A DNA stretch of 64,000 bases from NCBI GenBank assembly GCA_037952775.1, contig JBANAY010000004.1:8866001-8930000 (forward strand), given 5' to 3'. Origin of the DNA: Clonostachys chloroleuca (Eukaryota; Ascomycota; Sordariomycetes; Hypocreales; Bionectriaceae). Under the pieces are notes generated by a model. The model had not been told where the DNA came from and made no database searches. It saw only the letters and a program-made list of their open reading frames with translations. Position numbers and translations under genes: made by a program. Shown piece by piece: positions 35,411 through 46,225 of the stretch; position 1 is the first letter of the stretch; the number at the start of each line of letters is the position of its first letter.

Positions 35411-36556
35411 CTACAGCTTGAGTAAGAGCTTTCCGTTCGTGACCCTGGCTTCCATGTCTTTGTGTGCCTGTGCAACCTCTTCCAAACTATAAAGTCTCGT
35501 AGTCTTCACCTTGAGGTTGCCTTGTTTCAGTAAGTCAAACACCCCATGAGCGTAAAACTCCAGCTCCTTCTTTGTAGCAATATACATGGGAAGCGTTGGC
35601 TGGATAACCGACAGATTTTTCGCACGGATCAAGGAAAGATCCAAAGGAGGAACTGGCCCGCCTGTTAAGAGGACGTAAACGTAATGTTAGAGAGATTCGT
35701 ACCAAGACGCGTAATAAGCAGCACTCACTTGCGCTTCCGTAAAATACAACCTTGCCTTTCCGCTTCGTAACTTCGATGCTGCCTTTCCAGGTGTCTCTTC
35801 CGACGCTGTCGTAGACCTGATAAACAAGTAAGCCGCTGTTTTTGGACACGAGAGGGTTCGCCATTGCACGCATACCGCGTCGACACCTTGGTTATCGGTG
35901 AGTTGTAGCACTTTCTGAGTCCATCCAGGCCCATCAGAAGCTCTGTAGTCAATCACATGAGTTGCACCTGATTCAAGCGCGACAGCACACTTTTCGGCCC
36001 CCCGGCTGTTGCAATGACATTGACCCCTCCGTTGTACAAAATCTGGCACAAAAGAGAACCTACGCCACCAGCTGCGGCATGAACTAGAACTGTTTGACCT
36101 TTCGAGGCCGGGAATGCTTCTTTGACAAGACTGAGAGCGGTCATGCCTGCCAAGTGGCTCCCAAGGGCATCCTTGTCGGAAATTCCTGGAGGGACTCGGA
36201 TTGCCCGCATAGCAGGGACAATGGTGAACTCAGCATATCCAGCCTGACCTGCCCAGACAACTCTGTCTCTTACCTTGAAACCGTCGGTATTGTTTTCATG
36301 GGCAGCCACCACAACACCGATCCCTTCTTGACCAAGAATCAGAGGATATCCCAAGGGAGAAGGATACATCCCAGTCCTGTAGTATACATCGACGAAATTG
36401 AAGCCTGAGAATGTGTTGCGGATTGCGGACTAGTAGTTGGCCGTCGGCAGGCTCAGGTGTAGGCTGCGAGTCGATGTACTGGAGCTTCTCAGTCCCGCCG
36501 ACGTCAGTGAGAAGGACAGCCTTCATGGTGGTAGGAATAGATTTGGAGATGGCCAT
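35411..36556 (-). pseudogene. Quinone-oxidoreductase-like (zeta-crystallin type) gene, frameshifted
   Basis: Exons 36556-35876, 35816-35729 and 35661-35411 encode an NADPH:quinone reductase-type MDR protein. It starts MKAVLLTDVGG, followed by VDVYYRTGMYPSPLGYPLILG, the nucleotide-binding AAAGGVGS motif and VYDSVGRDTWKGS. Two lesions are visible. A 7-bp tandem duplication at 36416-36429 shifts frame after QLLVRN. A one-base deficit in the C6 run at 35998-36003 shifts frame between IATAGG and EKCAVALESGATHVIDYR. Removing seven bases and adding one gives a clean 337-residue frame with in-phase introns. Zeta-crystallin-like enzymes reduce quinones or enals with NADPH. It lies divergent from the regulator gene. 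As it stands the product would be truncated after about 45 residues of domain. Confidence 0.8.
36416..36429. repeat. 7-bp tandem duplication (TTGCGGA x2)
   Basis: TTGCGGA at 36416-36422 is repeated exactly at 36423-36429. Dropping one copy joins LLVRN to TFSGFNFVDVYYRTG in the oxidoreductase gene, so this is a replication-slippage-type insertion. Confidence 0.9.
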
Positions 36557-37042
36557 CTCGATTTCATCAAGTGCCCGATAGCTCCGTGGTCCCAAGCAAA
36601 TTTAGCAGCAGTTGTAGAAGCTGGCTGGCTGACGGAGATTATAGGGTTGTGTGGATAATACACTGACTTATGTGCTTTCACTACCTACGATGTGTACCTG
36701 TAGCCTGGCTACGAAGAGAAACGAGTCAGTGGCGTCCGCTTCTTCGGCTACGGACTCGGCACAATTATTATGCCAACTGCCCCAGAACTAAGGGAGTTCG
36801 GAGCATCTCTTCGGTGGAGATGCCGAGGTGGATCATTTCCAAAATGCGGGGAGGGTGTCTGGGGAAGACGCAATCCATCTTCAACTTCACATCCTCGCAA
36901 CTCAACAAGTAGCAAAAGGGGCCCAACGGCCGCGATCAAGGCACGGCTCATCAAAATTAGGCCTCGAGACTAGCTGGAATCGGCATATGACCACCAGTGA
37001 ACGCCATAGTCCCGCCAGTTCGCCCCTGGGCATGGCGGCGAA
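36557..37042. promoter_or_regulatory. Divergent promoter, oxidoreductase / Zn2Cys6 regulator
   Basis: 486 bp between two divergent starts. One TTCGGC lies at 36743-36748. A short shared promoter would allow the regulator and its neighbour to be co-controlled (inference). Confidence 0.4.
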
Positions 37043-39073
37043 ATGCAGCCAAATAGCCGGGACCGGGCACGTTTGGTGTGTACCTACTGTCATGCCAAAA
37101 AAGTCTGCCTATCTACTCATAATCAAGGCCTTGCTTTTGCTGACAGTGGTGAAAGATCCGTTGTGACCTCCAGGACAGTTCCACGGGAGCATGCCGGAAT
37201 TGTCAGCGCAACAACCAACCATGCATGTCAGTACCCTCCTTGTGAAGTCTCATAAGCATAATGGTTCAATCAATACTCACTTCCTCATGTTTTAGTCAGA
37301 GAGATAGGACTCGAAGAAAGGCCAAGGCTCTAAGTTCACGGGCACAACGACGTGGCTCGCCTCATGTGACTGCTGGCCAAGACTCAGGCTCGATCTCTTC
37401 ACTGACAGAGTCCAACCAACAAACCACACTTCCTGTTCAAACACTTGCGACACCAATCACAACAGCAACGACTGCATCGGGTAGTCAGAATGCATATCTT
37501 TCTCCCAGTACCACGACCGAGACAGGCTATCTCGCATCACATTCAGTTTTGCTCTCTAGAAACACTAACAGCGCCTCCCGGCACTTGAGCTCTCCCGCGC
37601 AGCAGGCGTCCGCTTTTATTTTAAGCTCAGTAGATGCAGCTGTGCTGCCAAAGCTGCTACTCCGTCAGGCGTTGATCGACTCCTATTTCTCGAACCTCAG
37701 CCACGCCTATCCGGTCATTGACCGGCACGACATCTCCGGACCTGAGCCCTCAGTGCTGCTCACTCAGGCCGTTTGCCTAGCGGGCAGCATGATGCGCCGT
37801 ACTGGGAGCTCAAAAGATCTAGAGCTCTCCCGAGATCTCTACGAAAAGACAAAGTTTCTCATTTACTTCAACTATGAGCCTTGTCGGTTGACGGTATTGA
37901 AGGCTATGTGCCTCCTGTCAATTTGGAGCCCAAATCCTTCAAACACGACGAGCTTGGACGGCCCATGGCATTGGTCAGGCTGTGCTATTCGAATGGCCAT
38001 CCAGCTTGGCATCCATAAACAGTCCACTTATGGTCCATGTCGAGACTCTGAGTGTCGTAGGCGGATCTGGTGGCATTTATTTGTGTGTTTCTCTCAATCT
38101 TTACGCGTATTATGTGATAGAGAACACCGCTGACATCACCTTTTATTAGTGCAGTGATCGCTTACAAAGTTCTTGCTTCGGCCGACCGATGGTAATTCAG
38201 ATTGGTGACTTCGACGTGGCTCCTCCTACACTATCTGACTTTTCGGAGCCTAGTCTCCCAGCCAAAGCATTCATTGAGCATGTAAAACTTTGCAAAATCA
38301 TAGGACGCGTCTCGCAGCTACTAAACAGTGGTGCGTCACTCAATTCCGACGAGAGCTCGGCTCTGAAGGCGTCTCTCTGTCAATGGATACGCAGACTGCC
38401 GCCAGAGCTCTCCCTCTACGATGCAACGGGTTTGCGTCAGCCTTACAAGAAGGAAGTCACCGGTTTGCACTTGGTCTATTTCACAGCCATCATTTTGTTG
38501 CAAGCCGCTACGAGAGGGTACAATTCACAATGGAGGGCATCCCCGATATCTCTTCTCGCCTCATCCTGCATCGCTCGTCTCTACGAGGAAACACAACTTC
38601 GAGAGGATGTGTGTTTCCTCATTCATATCCACAGCTTCTACTGTATGGTGGGGGCTATACCACTACTCTACTGGCGCACACGATCTCACAGTAAGGAGAG
38701 TTGCCGCTTAGAGGAGCTGGAAATCTTGCGTTCAACCGTAGAACAGCTCTCCACAAGGTTTGGCGGCGCCGGCACAGTGCTGCGTAATATGGAAGCCCTG
38801 GAAACCGAGCTGCAGCAGAGAAGAAGCGAAAGCTCCATTGATGATATGATGCAAGCCGAAGAGAACATCGTCGCGGGAGATGGAGAACAAATGGAAGAGC
38901 TCTTCCCGTTTCCTCTTGAGCTCTGTCCAAATATGGATTTGCTTGACACTGCTGGAGCTGCCCGGATGGAGGAGTCACTGAACATCACCCATTCCTTTGT
39001 ACAGGACCTGCCTGAGTGGATATTCGAGGACGCTTCATCTTTCCCCAGTATTTTTGAGAGCGAAATAATGTAG
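37043..39073 (+). CDS. Zn2Cys6 transcription factor with fungal_trans domain
   Basis: Four exons, 37043-37102, 37156-37226, 37296-38082 and 38150-39073, with introns of 53, 69 and 67 nt, give 613 aa. After splicing, residues 13-43 form C-x2-C-x6-C-x9-C-x2-C-x6-C, a textbook zinc binuclear cluster, followed by a basic RDRTRRKAK linker. Residues about 150-420 carry the fungal_trans middle homology region (YFSNLSHAYPVIDRHDI, RDSECRRRIWWHLF, then SCFGRPMVIQIGDFDV). The C-terminus is acidic, as in activators. The first donor (GTCTGC) is non-consensus, but the join restores all six cysteines. The gene sits centrally in the CMD/oxidoreductase/monooxygenase/lactonase block, so it is the likely pathway regulator. 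No lesion was seen. Confidence 0.9.
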
Positions 39074-39278
39074 GACCGAAATTGGTAGTGTCATAGGTCT
39101 CTTCATGTCTCGTCTTATGATCCAGTCACAGAATCCCAATCTTAAGGTCTTGGGCTACCAAAAAATTTGACCTTTAGTTCCAACGCTCATAACTCCGCTC
39201 CGGCTCTACCTTGATGTTTTAGATCTGTCATAGATGTCATTCGCTGTTACTGCCATGGCCAAGGGAGATACCGACAGG

Positions 39279-39564
39279 GCCGAAGAAACTTAGTAGTGCC
39301 GAACACCGAGTGCCGAAATCCGTCCTGCTGAAGTACCGGGTTGATACAGTGTTTTTAGCCGAACACTAATCCTTGGAGCACTCAATATCTGGGCCAGGTT
39401 TGAGCCGGATGCGTCTGAATCAGTAACAAAGACAATTCTTTCCAAGAGGCCTCGTCTGTGATGGCTCGGCTAAGATTCAAATTTAGGAGGCCGGAGGTAG
39501 TCACGAGATCGAAGAACAGCAGCGGAAGATCAGACAATCTTTTCGGCATTTGACTTCTTTCGGC
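39279..39564. promoter_or_regulatory. Cluster of six GCCGAA/TTCGGC hexamers upstream of the monooxygenase
   Basis: GCCGAA occurs at 39279-39284, 39298-39303, 39312-39317 and 39358-39363; TTCGGC occurs at 39542-39547 and 39559-39564. At equal base frequencies about 0.14 would be expected in 286 bp on both strands. Two of the sites read GCCGAACAC. This is the densest occurrence in the block and a candidate binding array for the adjacent regulator. Confidence 0.5.
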
Positions 39565-39750
39565 TCGTTCGCATTGCCCAGATGAGCACGTAGATTATAG
39601 GACTTGTTTTAGGGACGATGCAATGCCAATAAATGATGCACGTTTTATTACTCTAACGTAGATTTAGAAAGAGTTTTGCATCCATACCCAAGTGTACCCG
39701 TCAGCCCAAGTCATAGTGTTCCAAGCGTATCCCACCTCTCTTCCATCCAG

Positions 39751-41747
39751 ATGGCTGCACGACTGGCCCAGCTCGCTGACCACCTCGATGGTGCAACAGC
39801 CAACGCAAAAAAAGAGCAGTACAAAATCCTGGAACAACCTCTGGGTACAACACGGCATGTACGCCTTGTCTGCATCGGCGCGGGAGCCAGCGGAATCAGC
39901 TTGATCCATACTCTCAAAGCACACCTTGCCGATTACGAGATTACAGTGTACGAGAAGAACCCGCAGGTTGGAGGAACATGGTTCGAGAATCGTTACCCGG
40001 GGTGCAAGTGTGATATTCCCTCTCATAACTATCAATTTTCCTTCAACCGCAACCCCCAATGGAGCAGCTTCTTCTCCCCCGCTCCTGAGATCCAGGAATA
40101 TTTGTGCCGCGTCTGCGACGATGAGAATATGCGGGAAGTGATCCAGTGTGGCCACAAGGTTGTTGGAGCGCGGTGGGAGGAAGAGGCAGGACTTTGGAGG
40201 ATCAAAGTTCTGAATGACCAAACTGGAAAATCTTTTGATGATTGGTGTCATTTCTTGCTCGATGCTAGTGGCATTTTGAAGTAAGTTTTGTTTGTTTAAT
40301 CCTGATCCTTCTGAGACGAGCTCCATGAGTCGTCAGTCGTGGCTTAACTAACAAGATACAGCAACTGGAAGTGGCCAGACATTCCTGGAATCCAGTCATT
40401 CGCTGGCGATCTGGTTCACAGCGCAAACTGGCCAGAGAATTTCGATTGGGCTGGCAAGAAGGTTGCCCAGATTGGAAACGGCTCTTCTGGAGTTCAGATC
40501 CTGCCCCATCTACAGAAAGGAAAGTCGGCGTCTACCTGATAGTGACTCTTGTTGCTAACATCCCGTGAAAATCAGGTGCCGCAGAGGTTGTGCATTTCAT
40601 CCAGGAGCCAACTTGGATCGTGCCTCCGAGGGTGGCATCGCTGGCTCAAGGTAGAGCTGCCGACACAATGAGTCAGATCGAGCTCAATGAGCGGGAGGAA
40701 TTCACGCCATCTCAAATTGAAAAGTTCAAGGCCGACCCTGAATTCTATTTAAAGTTTATAAAGGCCATCGAGGTCGAGGTCAACGGCAATTTCCCAATTG
40801 TGAGCCCGCTCAGCCCTAGCGAGCGAGCCCAGCTGACTCTCTCGGTCTTGATGTAGGTTCTGAAGGACACTGACTATGCCGCTGCCGTCACGCAAGGAGT
40901 GACCAACTACATGTCTGCCTTGCTAGGAAATGACAAGCGCCTTTGTGATGCTCTCATTCCGAAGTTTGAACTCGGGTGCAGGCGACTTACCCCTGCAGTC
41001 GGGTACCTCGAGTGCCTCCACGCTCCCAACGTCACCGTTGTGACCGACAGGATCGTTGAGATCGTCCCAAAGGGTCTCCGTACGCTTTCAGGTGAGATGA
41101 TTGAAGTGGATGCTATTGTTTGCGCAACCGGTTTCAATGTTTCATTTTGCCCCCGTTTCCCTTTGGTAGGACGAAACGGCAATCTCCAGGATACATGGAC
41201 ACGGGCACTCCCGAAAGCCTACATGTCTTGTGCAATTCCTAACATGCCAAACTATTTCAGTACGTATTCATCCCCACAGTATGCTGCTGGGGCAAACTTC
41301 AAATATCTAACTATGTGATCAGTCTTTCTGGGACCAAACGCTCCAATCGGGCATGGCAGTGTGCTTACTATTAGTGAACACATCGCAAAGTACATCGTTC
41401 GCATCATCCGCAAGTGCCAGACCGAGGGCATCAAAGCTCTTGCACCCACCCACTCTGCAGTTGATGAGATGGCCGAGCACATTGACAAGTTTATGCCTCG
41501 GACAGCCTGGGCTGGAAAGTGTATCTCATGGTTCAAGAATGGAAAGGTAGATGGGCCGGTCACGGCACTACATCCGGGAAATAGGATCCATTTCTTCCAC
41601 ATGCTTGCAGAGTTTAGAGGAGAAGACTGGGAGTATACCTACACGGTGGGCAGGAACCGTTTTAGATATCTTGGGAACGGATTCTCAACCAAGGAGCTTG
41701 GTGACTCGGATTCAACGTGGTATCTCGATGAGCCAGATAAGTTGTGA
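39751..41747 (+). pseudogene. Baeyer-Villiger-type flavin monooxygenase, disabled
   Basis: Exons 39751-40280, 40362-40519, 40576-41259 and 41323-41747 would encode 598 aa. Visible motifs are the first Rossmann fold GAGASG (residue 43), the BVMO fingerprint FAGDLVHSANWP (about 190-201) and the second Rossmann GNGSSG. These enzymes use FAD and NADPH to insert oxygen next to ketones, making esters or lactones. Two lesions are seen. The second intron, whose ends are set by frame, has GA where GT is needed (40520-40521). An in-frame TAG at 40854-40856 (codon 323) interrupts SVLM/VLKDTDYA, as expected from CAG to TAG. The first and last introns are canonical. Everything else is in frame, so loss is recent. 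Readthrough or use of a nearby GT at 40524 would not restore frame. Confidence 0.82.
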
Positions 41748-42441
41748 GGGGAGTCTTGCATTTAATGTATCAAATTCCCTCTGTCTTTCCCATTGAAACC
41801 CTAGAGGAATGTCACAAAACAACACTTTCACGATTATTCTTGTTTAAATGTTTTAATACCAAACTCTGTAAGCACTTCCAAGTCACCATCTTCTATTTTA
41901 CAGGAAAGCTAATCAGGAAAGTCATTTTAGGATCTCAAAGAAAGTCAAGCCACGGTTTAGTCCCAGTCTCTCAAACGGATTTCGGTTTGTAGATGACACG
42001 ATCCTTGAGCAATCGGGGCGTGTCAGGATCATGACTTGGCAAGACTACTACTTCGGTCTCCTTCGCAAATTCCTTGAGCAATTTCAAGCTCTCTAGCGCG
42101 CCGATGGGATCGTCGTTGATCCCATCCGGCTCCTCCTTGTCAAGTACGTCAATGCCGTATGTGGCGTCTCCGGGAAGGAGATATGTAGTCTCGACTCCGT
42201 CAGGACTGATTCCGTAAACAATTAGAGACATGTGCCCGGGGACGTGGCCCGGTGAGGGGACAGCAACAATGCGCCCATCTGGTGAGATCTTGGCCGATTG
42301 TTTCCATGGTCCCACGGGGCCATCGGAGAAGTCGAGAGTTCGGGGCTCGAACGGGTCCGGCCATCTGCTTGGATTGCAGCCTTGCATGGTCGCAAAAACT
42401 GGACTGTTACCGAACGCTTCCCAGTGATCCTGGCTTACATA

Positions 42442-43840
42442 CAGTGGGGCGAAGAAAGTTCCGAGTCAGCACAGGTAACTAGTCTGTATCGCGACTTGAC
42501 CGCGTCCTTCAAAACAATAATAATTCAACTTCAAGACATGATTTACCAACTTTACGATGCCCAATCGCGTAGATAAAAGTCATTATAGTCCTTACAAGAG
42601 GACGAGGATTCGAATGATGTACGAACAAGGTTATTCGGCGCGACGCATCGCAAATGCGGAGCGAATTCCTAAAGGCAGCGTCCATGGTATCGCGACACGC
42701 TACACTGAACAGATATCAGGGGCTTCACTCAAACGCTCCGGGCGCCCTCAAATCTTATCGCCTCGTGACATAAGAGCATTCACTAGAGTTATTGAAAGAA
42801 GGCCTTTTATTATATATAGGGATCTTCTCGCTGAGGTTAATATTCAAGTCTCTGCGGCAACTCTAAGATACTACCTTCGTTCTACTGGCATGATACATAG
42901 GCTTGCTGCGGAACGTCCACTTTTAACACCTCATCGAGCCGCTGTACGCCTGAGATTTGCAAGGGAGCATATTAACAAGCCAATTTCGTTCTGGTGTAAA
43001 GTTATTTGGTCCGATAAGACCTATGTGCGGCTGTGGACTGACGGAAGGAGACCGTGGGTTTGGTACCGTCGGGTAATGCGAAGTAGCCCTCCAGAGAATT
43101 ACGAATAACTTTACGACTAATGCAAATCAGGGCGAGAGACTTAGACCAGATAAAGTCCATACAAAGAGCAATGGAAAGAGTCTATTATTGATGTTCTGGG
43201 GCGCTTTTTGCAGTAATAAGAGAACTTCTCTTTATATGCTTCCTGGCGACCCCGACTCCGCCCGGGGCAGCATTACTGCACGCTTGTATATTGAGTATTT
43301 GAAGGAATTGCTGCCTATAATTATCGAACCAGGGAGAATATTCATGCAAGATAATGCATCTATTCACACGGCTCGTTATACGCAAAGGTGGCTGCGTAAT
43401 TTCGCTCAAGAGCACGGCTTTAATATGTTAGACTGGCCCCCTTATTCACCTGACCTTAACCCCGAAGAGAACCTTTGGAAGCTGCTTAAAGATGGGTTAG
43501 GAAAAGATCATAGGGAACTTTGGCAGCTGCTAAATTCACCTGCAAGCTTAGTAGAGCTTGAACAGGCCGCTACAGAGGTCTGGGAGAGTATTCAAAGCGA
43601 AACGTTAGAGTCGCTAGCTAACTCAATGTATTGCCGACTTCAGGCAATTATCGACGCACGAGGCTGGTATACACATTATTAATTATATCAATCGATTCAG
43701 AATTGAATAGAGAATCAGGTATATAAAAAGATATTAATTTACTTATGAATTGGTACTTTTGTGGCTGTTATTCAATTGAAGACTATGTACCAGATACTAC
43801 GAGTGATTTGTGGTAACTCGAAACTTTCTTCGCCCCACTG
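42442..43840 (+). mobile_element. Tc1/mariner transposon, apparently complete
   Basis: A 1399-bp element with terminal inverted repeats. Both ends start CAGTGGGGCGAAGAAAGTT, followed by (C/T)CGAGT, about 25 bp in all with one mismatch. It is flanked by TA duplications at 42440-42441 and 43841-43842, the target of this superfamily. It contains one spliced transposase gene. Near-identical ends, an open transposase and a clean target site indicate recent transposition. Its composition does not show the C-to-T decay of the AT island. Confidence 0.92.
42557..43682 (+). CDS. DDE transposase of the Tc1/mariner element
   Basis: Two exons, 42557-43072 and 43131-43682, with a 58-nt intron (GTAATG..ATCAG, CTAAT branch), encode 355 aa. 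The N-terminal helix-turn-helix region (YEQGYSARRIANAERIPKGS, then SGRPQILSPRD) should bind the inverted repeats. The catalytic triad is visible: Asp153 (WSDKT), Asp246 (MQDNASIHT) and Glu284 or Glu285 (DLNPEENLW), with 37 or 38 residues between the last two. Splicing joins VWYRR to GERLRPDKVH and on to MFWGAF, the expected family continuity. No stops or shifts are seen, so the protein may be active. Without the intron the frame would end at 43108. Confidence 0.88.
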
Positions 43841-44283
43841 TAGATAGGGACGTCTGGCGCTTCAGTGGCCAGATCCATAAGCCCACCTGCGTGGTCGCCA
43901 TGGAGGTGGCTGAGCACGATCGCTTGCAGGTCTTTGGGCTCAACCCCATTCGCCTTGATCTGCTGCACGATTCCGTCTTCTGGCCCAATGTCTGTTGTGC
44001 TGAACATGCCAATTGGACTCCAGAAAGGCTTGAATCCTGGGTCGTTGACGTGGGGCGACTCGCCTGTGTCGAACAGAATAGGGCCATTGGGGTGAGAGAT
44101 GAGAAAGACACCGATCGGAAGATTGTCGGACCACTGCCGATCAATCAGGGATCGAAATCTTCGCATCGTGCTGTTTCGATTTGTGATAGGCTGGCCCTTC
44201 ATCGCGTGCTTGATTTTGACCGTGCCCGTGGTGAAGAATGTGAGCGTGATGGGCTGCTTGCTGTCACTTTTTGATGTGTCCAT

Positions 44284-44539
44284 GGTTGCTTACGAGGATC
44301 GATGAGACGCGGTGTGATTGAGATTTCGTAAATCCTGCCTTTATTTTACTATGGGCACATCATACTTTTGAACCTGCTGCGGTTCAAGTGCCGAGCGGAC
44401 TTTGAGATCAATTGTGCCGATGCCGAATGCCGGTGGCGATTGCGGACTACCCCCAAGGCGTCTTCTCCGAGCAATCCGATTGCATTACTCAAACGTAAAT
44501 TGTAGCTATTAGTCTGTGATTACGAAGTGATACACTATC
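44284..44539. promoter_or_regulatory. Upstream region of the lactonase gene
   Basis: 256 bp between the lactonase start and the stop of the NmrA-like gene. GCCGAA occurs at 44422-44427, close to two further GCCGA half matches (about 44391 and 44416). These fit the motif seen upstream of neighbouring genes. Confidence 0.35.
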
Positions 44540-45622
44540 CTAAAGCTTAGATACAACGGAGGACCAATCCAACTCCTTGATCGAGTCTTCAACACTCTTG
44601 ATGTTCTTCTTCTCTGCGTCATTCAGCAGATCCCAACCTTCAACCATGTTGATCCCCAAGGCTGCCTCATCCCACAAGCCTGCAGCTTTCTTCCGAGCTA
44701 TGTATTCAAAGAAAACCCACTGGCTTGCCTGTTCTTCACCCATGGCACCCCAGAGCGCGACATAGTCCTGAACACTGAGCTGCACAACCTTCGTGGATCC
44801 CCCGGCGGGGGAAATACCACTGGCGCGGCCCCAGAGAGCGAGGTAGGACTCGAGTGTGAGATCCTGTACGTTGCATCTCACGTACGTGCCACCGGCCGGA
44901 GGTCTCTCCATGATTGCCCGGATGAAGACACCTGAATTGGTGGCGTGATCTCCGACACATGGATAGGGGGACTTGGGGTCGGTAGGGTAGAACTGAACCC
45001 ATTTCTGTGCGCTTTCCTGTGCGATATCTAGTCAGCTGGCTGGTCATACTTCTGTGTGCGCCCGCAAGAAAGAGCTTACAATCCAGACAGGGCGGAAAAT
45101 GGGGTACTGATGCATATTGACGGCGAAAATTGTGAACAAGGAGAAGGTGGTTTTCTCATAGAGACTTGGAAGATGCTCCTTGATGTACAAGTTGACTCGG
45201 CCTTTGCCGTCAAAGTGCGGAACAACAGCTTCATTGTTGGTCAGGACGGACGTCGGGGGGAGTGTACTCCAAACATACGTCTGGAGAGTCTCTATCTTGG
45301 AAGCAGCCCTCGCCAAGTTCGTGCCGTAGGTGAACTCGCGCTCCATGGAGGCGTCTTTGCCGATCTGGAAGAAGAAGTCGTAGTAGTCGGTCACGGCGAA
45401 GATGGCGTGGGCGCCTTGGAACGCTTCCGTGAGGCTCGTCTCGTCTTTCTGGTCTGCTTGGACCATTTCCACCCCCTTCTTGACGAGCGCTTGTGCTTTT
45501 GCGCTTTCTGTATTGCGAGTCACGCCCCGGACGCGATATTCGGGGTCGTTCAAGAAGGCATTGACCACGCCGCCACCTTGGCCCCCGGTTGCGCCAGCGA
45601 CAACGATAAGTTTCTTAGCCAT
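44540..45622 (-). CDS. NmrA-like NAD(P)-binding protein
   Basis: Two exons, 45622-45080 and 45016-44540, with a 63-nt intron (GTAAGC..GCACAG), encode 339 aa. The N-terminus holds an atypical SDR dinucleotide motif GATGGQGG (about residues 10-17), then RGVTRN and GVEMVQADQKD typical of NmrA/HSCARG proteins. The C-terminal half forms the substrate-side lobe (YPCVGDHATNSGVFI). NmrA itself is a regulator of nitrogen repression, but many relatives are reductases or redox sensors in metabolic clusters, so the function is open. The gene shares a 603-bp divergent promoter with the MFS carrier, suggesting co-expression. It appears intact. Confidence 0.88.
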
Positions 45623-46225
45623 CTTGGTGTTTAACAGGGATTGGGGGATTGATTTCTCAGCAGTCAGCTTAGAAGAAGCTCGTCAGTTACCGATTCACAC
45701 AGAGGTGTTTTAGATTTGATTAGAGTGAATAAGTCCATGTGCATCATGCGGTTCAATATGTTGTTATAAGTATTCCCACCAATCTATACGAATCTTGTGA
45801 CTTTATTCCTCCGGATCTTGTGTTCGTCCGCGGCGGAGCTCGGGACATTGAGTTCAAGTCTGTAATGGCGCTTTGGGGATCGGTATCCTTCTCTCAGCGC
45901 CGGCCAAGTAATCTAGCGGTCGGCTCTTTCGAAGAGCCGAATCTCGGTAACTTCGGATCTTCAGCCGGCAGACGGCAGATCAAAGATGTGCCTCTCATGA
46001 CTTTTCATTCTTGCCGCAAGTAAGCTAGAGCAAGCTCGGCTGCAGTGCCATTGGGCGATCGTGAGCAAAATAGAATCTGGGGAACCGCGGGGTTCAGCCG
46101 CTGGTCCGGCAAATATATCAAAGTCGTATCATCACCTTACGCCGGAGATTATCAGACCACAACCCCTTTGATTTACGCCGAACATATCTTATCTTTTTTC
46201 GAAAATCCCCTAAGTTTGTTCTCAA
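45623..46225. promoter_or_regulatory. Divergent promoter, NmrA-like / MFS carrier
   Basis: The 603-bp region contains GCCGAA at 45936-45941 and 46177-46182. It also contains a 21-bp dyad at 45920-45940: 9-bp arms TCGGCTCTT and AAGAGCCGA around a TCG centre. Inverted CGG/CCG halves are the usual target layout of Zn2Cys6 dimers, so this is a good candidate operator for the local regulator (inference). Confidence 0.5.

Larger units (their letters stand above)
41971..44283 (-). pseudogene. Metallo-beta-lactamase-fold lactonase split by a transposon
   Basis: The minus-strand frame starts at 44283 and reads to 43841, then continues at 42439 to a stop at 41971; together they make 303 aa in one frame. 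The zinc motif SHLHGDHAGG is present (His126, His128, Asp130, His131), as is the downstream VPSPGHVPGHMS histidine and PGDATYG. The pattern is that of N-acyl-homoserine-lactonase-like MBL enzymes, which open lactone rings; fungal homologues also hydrolyse other lactones or lactams. A Tc1/mariner element (42442-43840) interrupts codon 148 at a TA, changing the C-terminal half into a short foreign tail that stops at about 43783. No other lesion is visible, so the insertion alone inactivates it. Upstream lies one GCCGAA at 44422-44427. Confidence 0.88.

Noticed and set aside
43073..43130. Frameshift in the Tc1/mariner transposase
   Set aside because: A 58-nt GT..AG intron with a CTAAT branch joins the two frames in phase, so no lesion is needed.
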